Below are positions 62,653 to 63,039 of a stretch of 63,039 bases of DNA, one piece after another. The stretch is from Candidatus Zipacnadia bacterium (GTDB taxonomy: Bacteria; Armatimonadota; Zipacnadia; Zipacnadales; Zipacnadaceae), in the NCBI GenBank assembly GCA_029820565.1, contig JALGUR010000004.1:1-63039 (forward strand). Direction: 5' to 3'. The position numbers and the translations under genes are program-made. The notes under the pieces are model-generated. The model was not told where the DNA came from, ran no database searches, and was given only the letters and a program-made list of their open reading frames with translations. Position 1 is the stretch's first letter, and each line of letters begins with the position of its first letter.

Positions 62653-63039
62653 TTACAAAGACTGGCCCAACTCTCGGGCCTGGACCAGCACCTGCGGATA
62701 ATCCTCTATATCTCCGGGGTCACCCACAGCGCAGGCAATGACCTGTCCAGCCCACTGCATCTTCAGCCACTTCGCGGCATAACGCAGCGGCGCCAGCACT
62801 GCGTCAACGTACTCGTCGGTAGCATCCGCCATCGCCAGAGCCACCACCATCCGTTTGCCTACGGTCAAGTCTCTAAGCCGTTGTCCGCCACGCTGGTAAA
62901 GCGCCCAACGGTCAATGAACAATTTCATTGACCCACTGATATTGAACCAGTACACCGGTGACCCCAGAACCACCACATCGGCGGCCACCATCTTATCAAT
63001 TAGTTCATCAGCCGGACCCTGGCGCGAGTCGGTCCAATT
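62653..63039 (-). CDS. Flavodoxin-fold NAD(P)H reductase (partial, runs off right edge)
   Basis: The C-terminal ~128 residues of a multimeric flavodoxin / NADPH-dependent FMN reductase. ADVVVLGSPVYWFNISGSMK is the conserved FMN-contact segment, followed by LFIDRWALYQ and KRMVVALAMADATDEYVDAV. The frame stays open through the ATG at 62991 to the window edge (DSRQGPADELIDK), so the true start lies outside. Related proteins reduce quinones or deliver reduced flavin; some carry Fe-S clusters, but that N-terminal part is not visible. Confidence 0.88.
   Translation of the reverse strand, partial: NWTDSRQGPADELIDKMVAADVVVLGSPVYWFNISGSMKLFIDRWALYQRGGQRLRDLTVGKRMVVALAMADATDEYVDAVLAPLRYAAKWLKMQWAGQVIACAVGDPGDIEDYPQVLVQARELGQSL

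Overview
The window is a bacterial chromosome segment, moderately GC-rich and densely coded, with no rRNA, tRNA, CRISPR array or intact insertion sequence that I could find. A PorV/TraF-like outer-membrane barrel, a secretin remnant, many secreted carbohydrate-active proteins, undecaprenyl-phosphate glycan genes and an ECF sigma/anti-sigma pair point to a diderm, heterotrophic bacterium. The mixture of Gfo/Idh/MocA enzymes, TIM-barrel sugar isomerases, glycoside-hydrolase-like proteins, an NrpR-like DUF128 regulator and an archaeal-style GMP synthase subunit without its amidotransferase resembles uncultivated lineages around Armatimonadota, WS1, Hydrogenedentota or Planctomycetota. The phylum cannot be fixed from the sequence alone.

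Layout. 1-6.7 kb (minus): five tandem aldo/keto reductase paralogs, two with a C-terminal bis-[4Fe-4S] module, next to a secreted gene whose first ten codons are the AKR N-terminus and beside a decayed beta-propeller gene. 6.7-12.2 kb (minus): an HtrA protease, then ribD-ribE-ribBA-ribH, with RibBA missing key residues of its DHBP-synthase half. 12.3-13.8 kb: a secreted Pro/Gly-rich protein. 14-17.9 kb: a nitrogen locus with guaA-type ATP-pyrophosphatase, gdhA and a 3' remnant of pyrG, divergent from an NrpR-like regulator and sharing a CGGAA-half-site control region. 18.9-26.7 kb (minus): yvcK-gap-pgk-tpiA, interrupted by a sugar isomerase, a clan-A glycosidase and a small S23-family cassette bounded by 32-bp inverted repeats. 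27-32 kb: cold-shock protein, a candidate structured RNA, a hybrid histidine kinase, a LOG-like protein, a beta-CASP nuclease and a cupin.

32.4-38.3 kb holds a tandem duplication of a secreted TIM-barrel protein plus MocA oxidoreductase unit. The two copies share an identical 82-bp leader, and the first abuts an IS1380-family transposase remnant. 38.4-44.3 kb: outer-membrane barrel, ECF sigma and anti-sigma factors, two envelope proteins and a secretin fragment. 44.6-54.7 kb: esterase, response regulator, proton-pumping pyrophosphatase, GH4-isomerase-FAD oxidoreductase catabolic group, and a frameshifted lipoprotein gene. 54.7-63 kb (minus): uppP, an AI-2E family exporter, wecB, wecA, dCMP deaminase, rpiB, a GAF/PAS histidine kinase, an S1 protein and a flavodoxin-fold reductase cut by the window edge.

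A recurring theme is genome plasticity: tandem paralogs, gene-end remnants fused to neighbours (pyrG, secretin, MocA, transposase, AKR 5' end) and a family of about 54-bp double-hairpin palindromes bounded by GTAG...CTAC between genes.
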